In this document: one piece after another, positions 1 through 7,967 of the stretch | Numbering within the stretch: the stretch's first letter is position 1 | Layout of the letters: each line of letters starts with the position of its first letter | Source: Sphingomonas sp. IBVSS2 | Lineage (GTDB): Bacteria > Pseudomonadota > Alphaproteobacteria > Sphingomonadales > Sphingomonadaceae | Length of the DNA stretch: 64,000 nucleotides | NCBI RefSeq assembly: GCF_002127225.1 | Contig: NZ_NFUR01000005.1 | Location: 62,001-126,000, forward strand | Direction: 5' to 3' | Translations under genes and position numbers: made by a program | Notes under the pieces: model-generated | Seen by the model: the letters and a program-made list of their open reading frames with translations, nothing else | Told to the model about the DNA's origin: nothing | The model's database searches: none

Positions 1-180
1 GATTTCACGACGCTCAACCAGGCCGAGTCCGCGCTGATCTCCGCGCGCAACGGCGTCGTCTCGGCGCGCTCGGACGCGGCGACGGCGCTGATCCAGCTCT
101 ACCAGGCGCTGGGCGGCGGCTGGGATCCGAGCGTCACCCCCACCGTTCCCACCACAGGCGGCACCGCGAATGGCAACTGA
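1..180 (+). CDS. RND/ABC efflux outer-membrane factor (TolC/NodT family), C-terminal end only
   Basis: Only the last 59 codons are inside the window, read in frame 1 to a TGA at 178-180. The visible part is a helix-rich stretch that ends in YQALGGGW, the conserved C-terminal helix signature of the OprM/NodT outer-membrane factor family, followed by a short Pro/Thr/Gly tail. The next gene starts inside its last codons (11 bp overlap), so it is translationally coupled to the MacA-like adaptor and supplies the outer-membrane channel of the same tripartite pump. Family assignment rests on this short segment plus context. Confidence 0.8.
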   Translation, partial: DFTTLNQAESALISARNGVVSARSDAATALIQLYQALGGGWDPSVTPTVPTTGGTANGN

Positions 181-1597
181 TCCCAACCAGAATCTCGACG
201 CCTTTCTGGGCACGCCCCCGCGTCCCTGGTGGCGGCGCTGGCTCAAATGGGGCCTGATCGGCATCGGCGTCCTGCTGGCGGCGCTGCTGCTCTGGCACTT
301 CTTCGGCGGCAGCAACGAAGTCAAATACGCCACCGACGATGTCGCGCGCGGCAACCTGACCGTCACCGTCTCCGCCACCGGCAAGCTGGCGCCGACCAAC
401 CAGGTGACCGTGGGCTCGCAGCTGTCGGGGCAGGTCGTGAAGGTGCTGGCCGACGTCAACGACAGGGTGACGGCCGGCCAGCCGCTGGCGCTGATCGATC
501 CGTCGCAGATCGACGATCAGGTGAAGCAGGCCGCAGCGACGCTCGCGGCGAACATCGCGGCCGTGGGCCAGGCGCGGGCGACGCTGGAGCAGAGCAACGC
601 CACGCTGGCGCGCTTCCAGGAAGTCAGCCGGCTCTCGGGCGGCAAGGTGCCCGCGAAGACGGAGATGGACGGCGCCGTCGGCGACCGCAATCGCGCGCTG
701 GCCAATCTGAACGCGGCCAATGCCAATGTGACTTCGGCCCGCGCCCAGCTGTCCTCGGCTCAGATCCAGCGCACGCGGGCGATCATCCGCTCGCCCGTGA
801 CCGGCGTGATCCTGGCGCGCCAGATCGATCCCGGCCAGACGGTCGCCGCCTCGTTCAACACGCCGACGCTGTTCGTGATCGCGCAGGACCTGTCGCAGAT
901 GAAGCTGGAAGTGGCGATCGACGAGGCCGATGTGGGCCAGGTGCGCGAGGGGCAGGACGCGACCTTCACCGTCGACGCCTTCCCGGGCAAGACCTTCCCG
1001 GCGAAGATCACCCGCGTCGAGGTGGGCTCCAACCTGTCGGTGCAGGATGCCAGTTCCTCGTCCTCGTCCTCGACTTCGAGCACCACCGCGAACCAGGTGG
1101 TTTCCTATGCCGCCGATCTGTCGGTCTCCAATGCGAACCAGCAGCTGCGCCCCGGCATGACCGCGACTGCCGACATCGTGACGATGTCGCGCCAGAACGT
1201 GCTGCTCGTGCCCAATGCGGCGCTGCGCTTCACGCCGGCCGCCGCTGCCCAGGGCGCGAGCGGCGGCAGCGCGAAGGGCGGCATCGCCGGCGCGCTGGTC
1301 CCCAGCCGCCCGCGGCGCGGCGGCGGCGGTGGCGGTGGGCAGCAGAAGACGGCGACCGGCGACCGTGCCGGCGAGCGGAGCGTCTATATCCTCGGCGCCG
1401 ACGGCAAGCCGCAGGAGGTGCCGGTCACGACGGGCAGCACCGACGGCACCGTGACCGAGATCACCGGCGGCAATCTGAAACCGGGCGACAAGGTCATCAC
1501 CGGCCAGCTCGCCGACGGCAGCTCGGGACAGCGCCGCTCCGGCGGGCAGCGGCGCCAGGGCGGCGGCGGTGCCGGAGGCCAGCGTGGCGGACAGTGA
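170..1597 (+). CDS. macA: Periplasmic adaptor subunit of an ABC-type tripartite efflux pump (MacA-like)
   Basis: This 475-residue membrane fusion protein has a cytoplasmic N-terminus with one membrane anchor (about residues 23-43), then the HlyD-type lipoyl/barrel-sandwich hybrid (VSATGKLAPTNQVTVGSQLSGQV), an alpha-hairpin rich in Ala/Gln (about 115-205) and beta-barrel and membrane-proximal domains. Two low-complexity insertions are odd: a poly-Ser/Thr run at about residues 291-306 and Gly/Arg-rich segments near 385 and at the C-terminus. Family members join a MacB transporter to TolC. The gene overlaps the upstream channel gene by 11 bp and the downstream ATPase gene by 14 bp, so the three form one pump operon. 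The exported substrate cannot be told from sequence. Confidence 0.9.
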   Translation: MATDPNQNLDAFLGTPPRPWWRRWLKWGLIGIGVLLAALLLWHFFGGSNEVKYATDDVARGNLTVTVSATGKLAPTNQVTVGSQLSGQVVKVLADVNDRVTAGQPLALIDPSQIDDQVKQAAATLAANIAAVGQARATLEQSNATLARFQEVSRLSGGKVPAKTEMDGAVGDRNRALANLNAANANVTSARAQLSSAQIQRTRAIIRSPVTGVILARQIDPGQTVAASFNTPTLFVIAQDLSQMKLEVAIDEADVGQVREGQDATFTVDAFPGKTFPAKITRVEVGSNLSVQDASSSSSSSTSSTTANQVVSYAADLSVSNANQQLRPGMTATADIVTMSRQNVLLVPNAALRFTPAAAAQGASGGSAKGGIAGALVPSRPRRGGGGGGGQQKTATGDRAGERSVYILGADGKPQEVPVTTGSTDGTVTEITGGNLKPGDKVITGQLADGSSGQRRSGGQRRQGGGGAGGQRGGQ

Positions 1598-2309
1598 GGC
1601 ACCGCTGATCCGCCTGCGCGGCGTCACCAAGAGCTATGGCGAAGGGGCGACGCAGTTCCAGGCGCTGAAGGGCATCGACCTCGACATCCAGGCCGGCGAC
1701 TTCGTCGCGGTGATGGGGCCGTCGGGCTCGGGCAAGTCGACGACGATGAACATCCTGGGCTGCCTCGACGTGCCTTCCAGTGGCGAGTTCCGGTTCAAGG
1801 GCGTGCATGTCGAGAAGCTGGAGCGAGACCAGCGCGCGTTGCTGCGGCGCAAATATCTCGGCTTCGTCTTCCAGGGCTTCAACCTGCTCGCCCGCACCAG
1901 CGCGCTCGAGAATGTGGAGCTGCCGCTGCTCTATCGCGGCGACGCCAAGCAGCAGCGCCGCGAGACGGCGATGGCGGCGCTCGACAAGGTCGGGCTCAAG
2001 GAATGGTGGGATCATACCCCCGCCGAGCTCTCGGGCGGCCAGCAGCAGCGCGTCGCCATCGCCAGGGCGATCGTCACCAGCCCCGCCGTGCTGCTGGCCG
2101 ACGAGCCCACCGGCAACCTCGATTCGGAGCGGTCGGTGGAGATCATGGAACTGCTCACCGATCTCAACAGGACGAGCGGCATCACCGTGCTGATGGTCAC
2201 GCACGAGCCCGACATGGCGGCGTTCGCGCATACCATCGTCCATTTCAAGGACGGGCTGGTCGAGCGGATCGAGGACAAGCATCGCCAGGGCGAGGCGGTG
2301 GGGCACTGA
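1584..2309 (+). CDS. ABC transporter ATP-binding protein, MacB/LolD type
   Basis: A complete nucleotide-binding domain of about 241 residues: Walker A GPSGSGKST, Q-loop VFQGFNLL, signature LSGGQQQR, Walker B VLLADEPT and switch VTHE. It energises the MacA-dependent efflux pump. The GTG at 1584 is chosen because GGAGG lies five bases upstream; a longer GTG start at 1569 is possible but lacks a good ribosome site. Its stop overlaps the permease start by one base (TGATG). In MacB proper the ATPase is fused to the permease; here they are separate genes, as in LolCDE-like and many alphaproteobacterial systems. Confidence 0.93.
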   Translation: MADSEAPLIRLRGVTKSYGEGATQFQALKGIDLDIQAGDFVAVMGPSGSGKSTTMNILGCLDVPSSGEFRFKGVHVEKLERDQRALLRRKYLGFVFQGFNLLARTSALENVELPLLYRGDAKQQRRETAMAALDKVGLKEWWDHTPAELSGGQQQRVAIARAIVTSPAVLLADEPTGNLDSERSVEIMELLTDLNRTSGITVLMVTHEPDMAAFAHTIVHFKDGLVERIEDKHRQGEAVGH

Positions 2310-3517
2310 TGTTCGGCACCACCTTCATCCTCGCGATCCGGTCGATCCTGCGCCACAAGCTGCGCTCGTTCCTGACGACGCTCGGCATCATCATCGGCGT
2401 CGCCGCGGTCGTCACCATGGTGACGCTCGGCAAGGCGACCACGGCGGCGGTGCAGCAGCAGATCTCGGCGCTCGGCACCAACATCCTCCAGATCCGTCCG
2501 GGCCAGGGCTTCGGCCGCGGCGGCGGCGGCCCGCGCCCGCCCGATTTCAAGGCGGACGACGTCACCGCGATCCGCGACCAGGTCGCCGGCGTCACTGCGG
2601 TCGCGCCCCAGGCGCAGACCACCGCGACGGTGATCTACAACGGCGCCAACTGGTCGACGACGGTCAACGGCACCACCAACGCCTATTTCCAGGTCCAGCC
2701 CTGGCCGCTGATCGAGGGCCGCTACTGGACGCGACCGGAGGAGCAGGCGGGCAAGGCGGTGTGCATCATCGGCACCACGATCCGGACCAACCTGTTCCGC
2801 GGCGGCAGCGCCGTTGGCGACCGGATCCGGGTCAACGGCATCTCGTGCGACGTGATCGGCGTGCTCCAGACGCGCGGCCAGGCCGGGTTCGGCGGCGACC
2901 AGGACGATGTGGTCATCATGCCGATCAAGCAGGTGCAGCGCCGCTTCACCGGCAATCCCGACGTGCGGCTGATGCTGGTCGGCACCGATCCCGATTATGA
3001 CAGCGCCCAGGTCCAGGCGTCGATCACCGACCTGCTGCGCGAGCGCCGCAACATCACCGGCGGCAAGGATGTCGACTTCAACATCTTCGACACCGCCCAG
3101 ATCAGCCAGGCATTGACCGGCACCACCACGCTGCTCACCCAGATCGTCGCCGCGGTGGCGATGATCAGCCTCATCGTCGGCGGCATCGGCATCATGAACA
3201 TCATGCTGGTGTCGGTGACCGAGCGGACGCGCGAGATCGGCATCCGCCTGGCCATCGGCGCGGTGGCGAGCGAAGTGCTGATGCAGTTCCTGGTCGAGGC
3301 GGTGGTGCTGTCGATGCTGGGCGGCGTCATCGGGCTGCTGATCGCGCAGTTCGCGGTGGCGCTGATGTCGTGGCTGGGCTCGCTGCCCTTTCTGTTCGAC
3401 GTGCAGATCAACGTGATCGCCTTTGCGATCTCGGCGATCATCGGCGTGGTGTTCGGCTATTTCCCGGCACGCCGCGCGGCCAGCCTCAATCCGATCGACG
3501 CGCTTCGTCACGAGTGA
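2309..3517 (+). CDS. MacB-type ABC transporter permease
   Basis: 402 residues with the MacB/FtsX arrangement: an N-terminal transmembrane helix (about residues 17-40), a large periplasmic MacB_PCD domain (about 45-260), and three C-terminal helices with the FtsX motif (IVGGIGIMNIMLVSVTERTREI). The periplasmic part has a Gly/Arg-rich loop near residue 70. It works as a dimer with the ATPase just upstream and docks the MacA hexamer. The ATG at 2309 overlaps the ATPase stop codon, showing coupled translation. The end converges with the MocA-like gene by 32 bp. Confidence 0.92.
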   Translation: MFGTTFILAIRSILRHKLRSFLTTLGIIIGVAAVVTMVTLGKATTAAVQQQISALGTNILQIRPGQGFGRGGGGPRPPDFKADDVTAIRDQVAGVTAVAPQAQTTATVIYNGANWSTTVNGTTNAYFQVQPWPLIEGRYWTRPEEQAGKAVCIIGTTIRTNLFRGGSAVGDRIRVNGISCDVIGVLQTRGQAGFGGDQDDVVIMPIKQVQRRFTGNPDVRLMLVGTDPDYDSAQVQASITDLLRERRNITGGKDVDFNIFDTAQISQALTGTTTLLTQIVAAVAMISLIVGGIGIMNIMLVSVTERTREIGIRLAIGAVASEVLMQFLVEAVVLSMLGGVIGLLIAQFAVALMSWLGSLPFLFDVQINVIAFAISAIIGVVFGYFPARRAASLNPIDALRHE

Positions 3518-4133
3518 CGGGCGCGGGCGGCTGCCCGGGCAGGCCATCGGTACGCAGCCCGTAGCGCTCGCGCAGGGCGCGCAGGTCTTCCTGCGTGTCG
3601 ATGTCGACCAGTTCGGCAGGCGGGGCGATGACGTGATGGCCGCGCCGGATCAGGTCGCGCGCACCGTGATCGCCCTCAAGCTGCATCAGCATGGGGAACA
3701 TGTCCTTGCCGAACAGGGCCGGCGGCATGGGCTGCACGCCGTCCGAAGAGGCGACGATGGTCGCCGCGCCGTCGGCGGCGTCCATCAGCCGGTGGACATG
3801 CGCGGCGGTGACCCGCGGCATGTCGGCAAGCGCCACGAGCACCGCCTCGCAGCCCAGTTCCCGTGCCCGCGCCACGCCGAAGCCGAGCGAGCGCGCCTGG
3901 CCGAGCGCGGGATCGGGGTTCTCGACCACGTCATAGCCCAGGGCGGCGAAATCGAGCGTGGTGGCGGACACGACGGCGATCCGCGCCCGGAAGGGAATGC
4001 GCTCCAGCGCCGTCACCACATGATAGGCGAGCGGCTTGTCCAGGAATGTCTCGGCAAGCTTGTCGCCGTCGTTGAAGCGGCGCGAGCGGCCGGCGGCCAG
4101 CAGGATCAGGGCGGTCTGTTCAGGCGTGATCAT
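3486..4133 (-). CDS. mocA: MocA/MobA-like molybdenum cofactor nucleotidyltransferase
   Basis: 215 residues starting with the NTP-transferase nucleotide-binding loop LILLAAGRSRRF and containing a predicted metal-binding D in VALADMPRV. MocA-type enzymes transfer CMP to molybdopterin to make MCD for xanthine-dehydrogenase-family enzymes. It overlaps the XdhC-like gene by 14 bp, and that pairing favours MocA over MobA. No molybdenum hydroxylase structural genes are visible in the window, so the client enzyme is unknown. Confidence 0.8.
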   Translation of the reverse strand: MITPEQTALILLAAGRSRRFNDGDKLAETFLDKPLAYHVVTALERIPFRARIAVVSATTLDFAALGYDVVENPDPALGQARSLGFGVARARELGCEAVLVALADMPRVTAAHVHRLMDAADGAATIVASSDGVQPMPPALFGKDMFPMLMQLEGDHGARDLIRRGHHVIAPPAELVDIDTQEDLRALRERYGLRTDGLPGQPPAPVTRDEARRSD

Positions 4134-5031
4134 GGAAGGTCTTCACCATGGCTGCGGCGATGGAAAGGGCGATCTCGGCGGGGCCGATCGCGCCGATGGC
4201 AAGGCCGGCCGGTCCCTGGATGCGATCGAGATCGGCCGGCGCGATCCCGGCGGCGGCCAGCCGTTCCCGGCGCGCTGCATGGCTCCGGCGCGAACCCAGC
4301 GCGGCGACATAGCCGGTCGGGAAACGCAGGGCCGCGACCAGCGCCGCGTCGTCGATCTTGGGATCGTGGCTGAGCGTCACCACCGCCGTCGCCGGATCGG
4401 GGCGCAGGGCTGTCACGGCTTCGTCTGGCCAGCGATCGTCGAGCATCACTCCGGGAAAACGCTCGGGCGTCAAAAATCTCCCGCGCGGATCGATGACATG
4501 GGCGCGGATGCCGATCGCGCGCGCCAGGCCGGCCAGCGACTGGGCGATCTGCACGGCTCCGACGATCAGCAGCCGGCGTGGCGGATCGTAGCGGTTGCGG
4601 AACCCGCCGGCGCCCTGCGCCGACCGGCCGGTGGCGAGGTCGGTGCCGATATCGAACGGCGCGCCTCGTGCCCGGGCCGCGTCGATCGCGTCGAACAGTT
4701 CCGGCGGGAAGCCCTGCGCCGAAACCGGCTGGACCAGCACCGAGATCTCGCCGCCACAGGGCAGGCCCACTTCCCACGCGGCCGGATCGGCAACGCCATA
4801 ATGCTTCACCATCGCGGGCGCGCCGGCGATCACCTCGGCGGCGGTCTGGAGGATGTCGGCCTCCACGCAGCCGCCCGAGACCGAGCCTTCGAACCGGCCG
4901 TCCTGGTGGACCAGCATATGGCTCCCGGCCGGCCGGGGCGCCGATCCCCAGGTCGAGACGACCGTGGCGAGCGCCAGCCGCTCGCCCTTCCAGGCGCGGG
5001 CCGCCGCGAGCACGCTGTCGTTATCCGCCAT
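4120..5031 (-). CDS. XdhC/CoxI family protein (molybdenum hydroxylase maturation factor)
   Basis: About 303 residues. The N-terminal XdhC/CoxI domain carries GSAPRPAGSHMLVHQDGRFEGSVSGGCVE, split here as GSAPRPAG and SGGCVE; a Rossmann-like C-terminal domain starts at RRLLIVGAV and includes ALGSRRSHAARRERLAAAG. Family members bind the molybdenum cofactor and help its sulfuration and insertion into xanthine dehydrogenase-type enzymes. ATG at 5031 is preferred over an upstream TTG (5043) because GAGG precedes it at good spacing. It is first in a two-gene minus-strand operon with mocA, and 60 bp from the divergent GDPD gene. Confidence 0.85.
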   Translation of the reverse strand: MADNDSVLAAARAWKGERLALATVVSTWGSAPRPAGSHMLVHQDGRFEGSVSGGCVEADILQTAAEVIAGAPAMVKHYGVADPAAWEVGLPCGGEISVLVQPVSAQGFPPELFDAIDAARARGAPFDIGTDLATGRSAQGAGGFRNRYDPPRRLLIVGAVQIAQSLAGLARAIGIRAHVIDPRGRFLTPERFPGVMLDDRWPDEAVTALRPDPATAVVTLSHDPKIDDAALVAALRFPTGYVAALGSRRSHAARRERLAAAGIAPADLDRIQGPAGLAIGAIGPAEIALSIAAAMVKTFHDHA

Positions 5032-5091
5032 ATCGCCTCGCAACCGTCACATCCGCAGCCTAGGCCGATTTCGTAGCGAAGGGAGAGTTTC

Positions 5092-6171
5092 GTGACGAGA
5101 TCGTTGATTGCGGCGCTGATGCTGATGGTGCCGGGCGCCGCGTTGGGGCAGGATCATGCGATGCATGGGAAAACCGACAAGGTCATCGTCATCGCGCATC
5201 GCGGCGCCTCGGGCGAGCGCCCCGAACACACGCTGCTTTCCTATCAGCGCGCGATCGAGCAGGGGGCCGATTTCATCGAGCCCGATCTGGTGCCGACCAA
5301 GGACGGCGTGCTCGTCGCCCGGCACGAGAACAACATCGCCGACACGACCGACGTGGCGGACCATCCCGAGTTCGCCGCGCGCAGGACGACCAAGACGATC
5401 GACGGCGAGAAGCTCACCGGCTGGTTCACCGAGGATTTCACGCTCGCCGAGCTGAAGACGCTGCGCGCCAAGGAGCGGCTGCCCAAGCTTCGCCCGGGCA
5501 ACACCAAATATGACGGCCAGGCCGGGATTCCGACGCTCGACGACGTGATCGCCCTGGCGAAGCGCGCGTCGAAGGAGACGGGGCGGACGATCGGCATCTA
5601 TCCCGAGACGAAGCACCCGACCTATTTCGCCTCGATCGGCCTGCCGCTCGAGCAGCGGCTGGTCGACAAGCTGAAGGCGGCGGGCTGGGATCGTGCCGAC
5701 GCGCCGGTCTTCATCCAGTCGTTCGAAGTCGACAATCTCAAGAAGCTCAAGACGATGACGCGGGTACGGCTGATCCAGCTGATGGCGGGGAGCGGCGGCC
5801 CGGCGGACGGCGCGCAGCCCAGCTACAAGGCGATGGCCACGCCGGACGGGCTGAAGGCGGTGGCCGCCTATGCCTATGGCATCGGCCCGGAGCTGACGAT
5901 GATCCAGCCCGCCTCCGGCCCGGCCACCACGCTGGTCGCCGATGCGCATGCGGCGGGGCTCAGGCTCCATCCCTGGACGTTCCGGGCGGAGAACTTCTTC
6001 CTCCTGCCGGACTACCGTTCCGGCGCAAATCCGGTCGACCATGGTCGACTGAAGGACGAGATCCTGTACTTCATCGGGCTGGGCGTGGACGGTTTCTTCA
6101 CCGATTTCCCGCATGTCGGTGTCGAGGCGCGGGATGCGGCGGCGGGGTCGCACGCGCGGACGGGGGGATGA
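5092..6171 (+). CDS. Glycerophosphodiester phosphodiesterase, periplasmic (GlpQ-like)
   Basis: 359 residues with a signal peptide ending near ALGQ, then the GDPD TIM-barrel signature IAHRGASGERPEHT and the metal ligands of EPDLV...DGVLVARHE. Length and the internal LTGWFTEDFTLAEL segment match GlpQ-type enzymes, which hydrolyse glycerophosphodiesters to glycerol-3-phosphate and an alcohol. Start is GTG at 5092 with GGGAGAG upstream. Its stop overlaps the start of the following lipoprotein gene (ATGA). Confidence 0.92.
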   Translation: MTRSLIAALMLMVPGAALGQDHAMHGKTDKVIVIAHRGASGERPEHTLLSYQRAIEQGADFIEPDLVPTKDGVLVARHENNIADTTDVADHPEFAARRTTKTIDGEKLTGWFTEDFTLAELKTLRAKERLPKLRPGNTKYDGQAGIPTLDDVIALAKRASKETGRTIGIYPETKHPTYFASIGLPLEQRLVDKLKAAGWDRADAPVFIQSFEVDNLKKLKTMTRVRLIQLMAGSGGPADGAQPSYKAMATPDGLKAVAAYAYGIGPELTMIQPASGPATTLVADAHAAGLRLHPWTFRAENFFLLPDYRSGANPVDHGRLKDEILYFIGLGVDGFFTDFPHVGVEARDAAAGSHARTGG

Positions 6172-6476
6172 GGATTTCTATGCGCAAGCTTCTGGTTCCG
6201 ATCTGCGCGATGCTGCCGCTGTTCAGCGGCGGCTGCATCGCCAAGACCGTGGTCGATGTGGCCACCTTGCCGGTGAAGGCGGGCGCGAAGGCGGCCGACT
6301 GGGCGACCACCAGCCAGGACGAGGCCGATCGCAACTATGGCCGCAAGATGCGCGAGCAGGAAGCGCGCGAGGGCAAGGAACTGCGCAAGCTCTGCAAGAA
6401 GCATCCCGAGGACGCGCGGTGCGCGGGCGGCGACAACGGCTTCCGTGCCGATCCGGGCGGCAGCCGCTACAACTGA
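6168..6476 (+). CDS. Small hypothetical lipoprotein
   Basis: 102 residues from ATG 6168 (overlapping the GDPD stop) or 98 from ATG 6180. From the second start the protein has a basic n-region, a hydrophobic core and a lipobox-like LFSGGC with Cys19, followed by a charged region with a Lys/Glu-rich helix (REQEAREGKELRKLCKK) and a short Gly-rich tail. It has no domain I recognise. Translational coupling to GDPD suggests co-expression in the envelope. The 3' end overlaps the convergent ABM gene by 10 bp. Confidence 0.75.
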   Translation: MRISMRKLLVPICAMLPLFSGGCIAKTVVDVATLPVKAGAKAADWATTSQDEADRNYGRKMREQEAREGKELRKLCKKHPEDARCAGGDNGFRADPGGSRYN

Positions 6477-6787
6477 CCGGCGCGGTCGTGCATGCCATAG
6501 CCGCGCACGACCGTCGCGACTCTGATCCGATAGTCGCGGAAGATCGCCGCACGCCCTTCGGCCTGCGCCGCGCGATGCGGGCCGAAGCCGCGCCAGGCGG
6601 CGATCGCGGCTTCGTCGCGCCACCAGGAAAGCGACAGCAGCTTGCCCGGTTCGGCAAGGCTCTCGAACCGCTCGATCCCCAGAAAGCCGTCGATCGCCGC
6701 CAGCTCCGAACCGAGCGCGGCGGCGAGGGCGAGATAGCGATCGCCCTGGCCTTCCGCCGGCCAGGCTTCGAACAGCACGGCGATCAC
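6467..6787 (-). CDS. Antibiotic biosynthesis monooxygenase (ABM) fold protein
   Basis: 106 residues with the ABM/ferredoxin-like dimeric alpha-beta barrel pattern: IDGFLGIERFESLAEPGKLLSLSWWRDEAAIAAW, split here as IDGFLGIERFES and LLSLSWWRDEAAIAAW. Such small proteins are cofactor-free oxygenases or heme-binding proteins; no catalytic assignment is possible. It overlaps the NIPSNAP gene by 4 bp, so the two are co-translated. Confidence 0.78.
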   Translation of the reverse strand: MIAVLFEAWPAEGQGDRYLALAAALGSELAAIDGFLGIERFESLAEPGKLLSLSWWRDEAAIAAWRGFGPHRAAQAEGRAAIFRDYRIRVATVVRGYGMHDRAGQL

Positions 6788-7113
6788 GGCCGCACCAGCG
6801 GCGCGTGCGGCGCGGATACGCGGCGGAGGAAGATCCTGTCCTCGCGCCGGATGAACCGTTCGCGCGCGGCGAAATCATAATTGGCGCGGCCGGCCGGATC
6901 GTCGCGCAGGCGTGCGCGATAGGCCTCGTAGGCGGCCAGCGAATCGATGTCATAGACGCCGTACGCCGTCGTCGCGGAGCCTTCGGCGGGACCGAAATAG
7001 CCGATCAGGTCGGCGCCGCAACGCGGGATCGCCTGGCCCCAGGCGCGGGCATATTCGGCAAAGGCTTCCGCCCCGAAGGGCTCGATCTCGTAGCGGATGA
7101 AGCAGGTCAGCAT
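6784..7113 (-). CDS. NIPSNAP family protein
   Basis: 109 residues. The start at 7113 is well defined by GGAGGAG upstream. The sequence MLTCFIRYEIEPFGAEAFAEYARAW followed by GYFGPAEGSATTAYGVYDIDSL is typical of NIPSNAP dimeric alpha-beta-barrel proteins. The function of the family is not established. It leads a two-gene operon with the ABM-fold gene, and a divergent ArsR-type regulator starts 97 bp away on the other strand, a likely local regulator. Confidence 0.8.
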   Translation of the reverse strand: MLTCFIRYEIEPFGAEAFAEYARAWGQAIPRCGADLIGYFGPAEGSATTAYGVYDIDSLAAYEAYRARLRDDPAGRANYDFAARERFIRREDRIFLRRVSAPHAPLVRP

Positions 7114-7210
7114 CGGGTTTCTCCTCCGCCGTTCCTCTGCCGTCCGGCGCGCGCACGATGCTTCGGCCGGCGCCGTAGCATTGCCCGGCCCGCACGGGCA
7201 TGATGCGCGC

Positions 7211-7888
7211 ATGCAGCGCATTTCCGCCTTTGCCGAGACCGCGGCGCTGATGGGCGATCCCGCGCGCGCCAACATGCTGTTCGCGCTGATGGATGGTCGC
7301 GCGCTCACCGCGGGCGAGCTGGCGCGCTTCGCCGGCGTGACTCCGCAGACCGCGAGCGGGCATCTCGCCCGGCTTGCCGAGGCGGGAATGATCGCGCCTG
7401 CCGCGCAGGGCCGCCATCGCTATTTCCGTCTCGCCTCGTCCGGAGTCGCGCAGATGGTCGAGAGCGTGATGAGCGTCGCCGAGGAACTGTCGCGCCGCCC
7501 GCTCCCCGTCACCGGGCCGCGCGACGCGGGCCTTCGCCGCGCGCGCACCTGCTACGACCATCTCGCCGGCGAACTCGCCGTCGCGATCGCCGGGCGCATG
7601 GCGGAGCGCGGGCAGCTGGTGCTCGGCCACGACGGTGCGGCGCTCACCGGCGCCGGCGTGGCGCTGCTGGGTGAGCTCGGCGTCGCGGAGGCGGCACTCG
7701 ATGCGCCGTGCCGCGCCTGCCTCGACTGGAGCGAGCGCCGCCCGCATCTCGCCGGCGCGCCTGCCACCGCGCTCTACCGCCATTTCGTCGCGCGCAGCTG
7801 GGTGCGGCCCCGCCAGGGCACGCGCGCGCTCGAAGTCACGCGCGCCGGCGAGGCGGCATTGGCGCGCTGGTTCGGGATCGCATTGTAA
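7211..7888 (+). CDS. ArsR-family transcriptional regulator
   Basis: 225 residues from ATG 7211. The N-terminal winged helix-turn-helix (residues 8-90: ALMGDPARANMLFALMDGR, TPQTASGHLARLAEAGMI, GRHRYFRL) is followed by a longer C-terminal domain with no recognised metal-binding cysteine motif; two Cys (about 115 and 165) are scattered. It is longer than ArsR proper and probably senses a small molecule. Divergent arrangement with the NIPSNAP/ABM operon suggests it controls that operon and itself. Confidence 0.85.
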   Translation: MQRISAFAETAALMGDPARANMLFALMDGRALTAGELARFAGVTPQTASGHLARLAEAGMIAPAAQGRHRYFRLASSGVAQMVESVMSVAEELSRRPLPVTGPRDAGLRRARTCYDHLAGELAVAIAGRMAERGQLVLGHDGAALTGAGVALLGELGVAEAALDAPCRACLDWSERRPHLAGAPATALYRHFVARSWVRPRQGTRALEVTRAGEAALARWFGIAL

Positions 7889-7967
7889 ATCCAGCCAATT
7901 CGGCGCCAATATCCGGCGAGTTGTCCGCGGGCTTCCGCTATGCTCCCACGCTCTAAAGGGGGAAGCT

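Noticed and set aside
2003..2308. Extended N-terminus of the MacB permease ORF
   Set aside because: The extra part is a frame shadow of the ATPase; the true start overlaps its stop at 2309.
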